NCBI RefSeq assembly: GCF_028369135.1
Contig: NZ_JAPWHW010000004.1
Span: forward strand, 1-64,000
Direction: 5' to 3'
DNA length: 64,000 nucleotides
Origin: Roseovarius sp. ZX-A-9
Lineage (GTDB): Bacteria; Pseudomonadota; Alphaproteobacteria; Rhodobacterales; Rhodobacteraceae
Of the stretch, positions 61,803-64,000 are shown in pieces. How positions within the stretch are numbered: the stretch's first letter is position 1; the number at the start of each line of letters is the position of its first letter. The position numbers were made by a program, and so were the translations under genes. The notes under the pieces are model-generated. The model worked only from the letters and a program-made list of their open reading frames with translations, ran no database searches and was not told the origin of the DNA.

Positions 61803-62894
61803 ATGGCCTACACGATTGATCAGATTGCACAGGCGCTCGGGGCGAAAGCCGTGGGGGCCTGCGATATCGAGATAGACCGCGCTGCGGAGCCTGCCGATGC
61901 CGGGCCGCGCGATCTGGCGCTGGCCAACAAACCTGCCTATGCCGAGGACCTGCCCAAGGGCGCGGCCCGCGCAGCAATGCTGTGGGAAGGCGCCGACTGG
62001 CAGGCGTTGGGGCTGGAGGCGGCGATATTCGTGCCGCGCCCGCGCTACGCAATGGCCGCATTGACGGCGATGATGGACCCCGGCGATGGCTGGGGCGATG
62101 GCATTCACCCCTCTGCGATCATCGACCCAACGGCCGAGCTGGGCGCAGACGTTCAGATTGGCCCGCTCGCGGTCATCGGAGCGCGCGCGCGGATCGGTGC
62201 CAATTCCCGGATCGGCCCGCATGTCAGCATCGGTGCCGATGCCGTGATTGGTGCGGATTGCAAGATTCGCGAAGGCGCACGCATCACGGCGCGCGTGCAT
62301 GTTGGCGCGCGCGTGATCATCCATCCTGGCGCAGTTCTGGGCGGCGACGGGTTCAGCTTTGTCACCGCCGAACTGTCCGCCGTTGAAAAGGTGCGCGAGA
62401 CGCTGGGCGATCAGAGCGAAACCCGCGCGCAATCCTACTCGCGCATTCACAGCCTTGGCTCGGTGCGCATCGGCGATGACGTCGAGATCGGCGCGAACAC
62501 GGTGATCGACCGCGGCACGATCCGCGACACGGTGATCGGCGACCGGACCAAACTCGATGCAGTGGTGATGATCGGCCATAACTGCATCGTCGGGACCGAT
62601 ACGCTCATTTGCGGCATGGCCGGGCTGGCGGGGTCGGTGACAGTTGGCAATCACGTGGTTCTGGGCGGACGCTCGGCAGTGGCCGACAACACATTCATCG
62701 GGGATCGCGCCATCATCGGTGGCGGCTCCGGTGTGATCAGCAATGTGCCCGCCGGGCGCGCGATGATGGGCTATCCGGCGGTAAAGATGGATGTCCATGT
62801 CGAGATGTACAAACGCATGCGGCGGCTCGGGCGCCTGTTTGCCGACGTCGCGGAGATCAAGAAAGCGGTTTTCAAGCCAAAGCAGAGCGATTAA
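61803..62894 (+). CDS. lpxD: UDP-3-O-acylglucosamine N-acyltransferase LpxD
   Basis: Third step of lipid A synthesis, adding the second 3-hydroxyacyl chain. The 363-aa protein has an N-terminal uridine-binding domain (1-100), a left-handed beta-helix of hexapeptide repeats (about 105-330, including VVMIGHNCIVG with the catalytic His), and a C-terminal helix. The ATG follows GGGGGAGCCGG. It is outside the main fabZ-lpxA-lpxB block and is followed by an ACP gene 152 bases later. Confidence 0.95.
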   Translation: MAYTIDQIAQALGAKAVGACDIEIDRAAEPADAGPRDLALANKPAYAEDLPKGAARAAMLWEGADWQALGLEAAIFVPRPRYAMAALTAMMDPGDGWGDGIHPSAIIDPTAELGADVQIGPLAVIGARARIGANSRIGPHVSIGADAVIGADCKIREGARITARVHVGARVIIHPGAVLGGDGFSFVTAELSAVEKVRETLGDQSETRAQSYSRIHSLGSVRIGDDVEIGANTVIDRGTIRDTVIGDRTKLDAVVMIGHNCIVGTDTLICGMAGLAGSVTVGNHVVLGGRSAVADNTFIGDRAIIGGGSGVISNVPAGRAMMGYPAVKMDVHVEMYKRMRRLGRLFADVAEIKKAVFKPKQSD

Positions 62895-63046
62895 GCGTTC
62901 GTGAAGCCGGTCGGGCCGCCAATGTGGTCCCCCGTCATAACCGCGACACATGACCGCTGTCAGGCTGACGATGCCACATTGCGCATCAATGCGGTTTTCG
63001 AATGCCATGGAAATGCGGCGAGTTTGCCGAAAAGGAAGCAAGAAAC

Positions 63047-63307
63047 ATGAGCGACATTCAGAACAGGGTGATTGCCATAATCGCAGAGCAGGCCGTGCTC
63101 GAACCTTCCGACATCTCTCTCACCAGCACGCTGGAAGAGTTGGGGATCGACAGCCTGGGTCTCGTCGAGAGTATTTTCGCCATCGAGGAAGAGTTCGACA
63201 TCAACATACCCTTCAATGCAAATGATCCGAAAGAAAGCGATTTTGACATTTCCTCCGTTGCCAGCATCGTCGCCGGTATCGGAGCCCTGGTGAAAGAGCA
63301 GTCGTGA
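63047..63307 (+). CDS. Acyl carrier protein
   Basis: An 86-aa acidic protein starting MSDIQNRVIAIIAEQAVLEP with the phosphopantetheine Ser in LGIDSLGLVE. The sequence diverges from housekeeping AcpP (DSLDTVE) and has a longer C-terminal part, so it is a specialised ACP. AAAGGAAGC is the ribosome-binding site. Its stop overlaps the GTG start of a ketoacyl synthase, so the two genes work together. Closeness to lpxD suggests a role in lipid A acyl chains (as with AcpXL in Rhizobiales), but this is inference. Confidence 0.88.
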   Translation: MSDIQNRVIAIIAEQAVLEPSDISLTSTLEELGIDSLGLVESIFAIEEEFDINIPFNANDPKESDFDISSVASIVAGIGALVKEQS

Positions 63308-64000
63308 AGCGGGTCGTCATCACCGGCGCGGGCACCATCAATTCGCTGGGCCATGATGTCGCCACCACGTTGGAGGCGATGCGCGAAGGTCGCTGCGGAA
63401 TCGGCCCGCTGGAATGCCGCGATGTGGAACGCCTGCAGATCCGCATCGGCGGCCAGGTGCGCGGCTACGAGCCCGAAACGCGCTTCAACCGTCAGCAACT
63501 GTCGCTTTATGACAGGTTCACGCAGTTCACGCTGATCGCCGCCCGCGAGGCGATCGCGCAGTCGGGGCTGGAATTCTCGGGCGAACTGGCGGCACGCGCC
63601 GGGGTGATCCTTGGTAATTCCGGCGGCGGCATGACCACGCTCGATGACAATTACCGCGCCGTCTACGAAGAGGGCAAGAACCGGGTGCATCCCTTTGTCG
63701 TGCCCAAGCTGATGAACAACGCCGCTGCCAGCCATGTGTCGATGGAGTTCAATCTCAAGGGCCCCAGCTTTACCGTGTCGACCGCCTGCGCGTCCTCCAA
63801 TCACGCGATGGCGCAGGCCTTTCAGATGGTGCATGGCGGCGTGACACCCGCGATGGTCACCGGCGGTTCTGAATCGATGCTGTGCTTTGGCGGGGTCAAG
63901 GCATGGGAAGGGCTGCGCGTGATGTCGCGCGATGCCTGCCGCCCGTTCTCCGCCAACCGCAACGGCATGGTGCAGGGCGAAGGCGCCGGCATCTTTGTCT
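63304..64000 (+). CDS. Beta-ketoacyl-ACP synthase II-type (truncated by the window end)
   Basis: The first 232 residues are visible. GTG start at 63304 overlaps the acp stop (GTGA). It begins MKRVVITGAGTINSLGHDV and has the FabF pattern with the active-site Cys162 in VSTACASSNHAM. The catalytic His residues lie beyond the window. It elongates an acyl chain on the neighbouring ACP. Since this KS differs from a housekeeping fabF location and is next to a dedicated ACP, a specialised fatty acid is likely. Confidence 0.9.
   Translation, partial: MKRVVITGAGTINSLGHDVATTLEAMREGRCGIGPLECRDVERLQIRIGGQVRGYEPETRFNRQQLSLYDRFTQFTLIAAREAIAQSGLEFSGELAARAGVILGNSGGGMTTLDDNYRAVYEEGKNRVHPFVVPKLMNNAAASHVSMEFNLKGPSFTVSTACASSNHAMAQAFQMVHGGVTPAMVTGGSESMLCFGGVKAWEGLRVMSRDACRPFSANRNGMVQGEGAGIFV

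Overview
The window is chromosomal DNA of a high-GC alphaproteobacterium, most likely a marine Rhodobacteraceae (Roseobacter group). Support: side-by-side sciP and ctrA, an alphaproteobacterial LexA box (GAAC-N7-GAAC) in front of recA, the DUF6477/DUF6456 neighbours, LpxI instead of LpxH, TrmFO, a GluQ synthetase and several small proteins that I recall as typical of this family. No rRNA, tRNA or CRISPR array was found by eye.

Layout. 1-1.2 kb: the 3' part of an IS110-family transposase gene abutting a sulfotransferase gene. 1.3-11.2 kb: recA and alaS, a DUF1330 gene, typA, ssb, a lytic transglycosylase, an AraC-type regulator and miaA. 11.4-23.7 kb: a long envelope block on the plus strand, pyrH-frr-uppS-cdsA-dxr-rseP-(41-aa membrane protein)-bamA-skp-fabZ-lpxA-lpxI-lpxB, with many ATGA/TGATG overlaps. 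It joins undecaprenyl phosphate, phospholipid, isoprenoid and lipid A synthesis to outer-membrane protein assembly. 23.7-31.3 kb: mnmA, the cell-cycle pair sciP-ctrA, ligA-recG, and a 40-aa membrane protein behind a perfect SOS box. 31.5-41.3 kb: an IscU-like scaffold, hisI, gluQ, a methyltransferase, trmFO, a di-heme peroxidase, enoyl-CoA hydratase, a PaaI thioesterase, DUF1127 divergent from a MocR regulator, and rplM-rpsI.

41.4-50.5 kb, mostly minus strand: TetR regulator, ppk2, metA, a P-loop protein, a FadL-type porin, an EamA transporter, a methyltransferase-like gene, an acyltransferase with an amber codon near its N-terminus, and guaA. 50.7-64 kb: a non-pyrrolysine MttB homologue, DUF6477, a frameshifted DUF6456 gene, a stress group (VIT1/CCC1 transporter, katG, peroxiredoxin), lipA, a divergent murein pair (MepK-like peptidase and L,D-transpeptidase), then lpxD, a special acyl carrier protein and a truncated ketoacyl-ACP synthase that runs off the end.

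Most of the window is conserved housekeeping sequence. The most interesting signals are small or regulatory: the SOS-box-linked 40-aa membrane protein, three ATTGT/ACAAT operators around a MocR gene (one inside its coding region), a mirrored pair of palindromic repeats before fabZ, a possible anti-Shine-Dalgarno small RNA after ctrA, and two broken genes.
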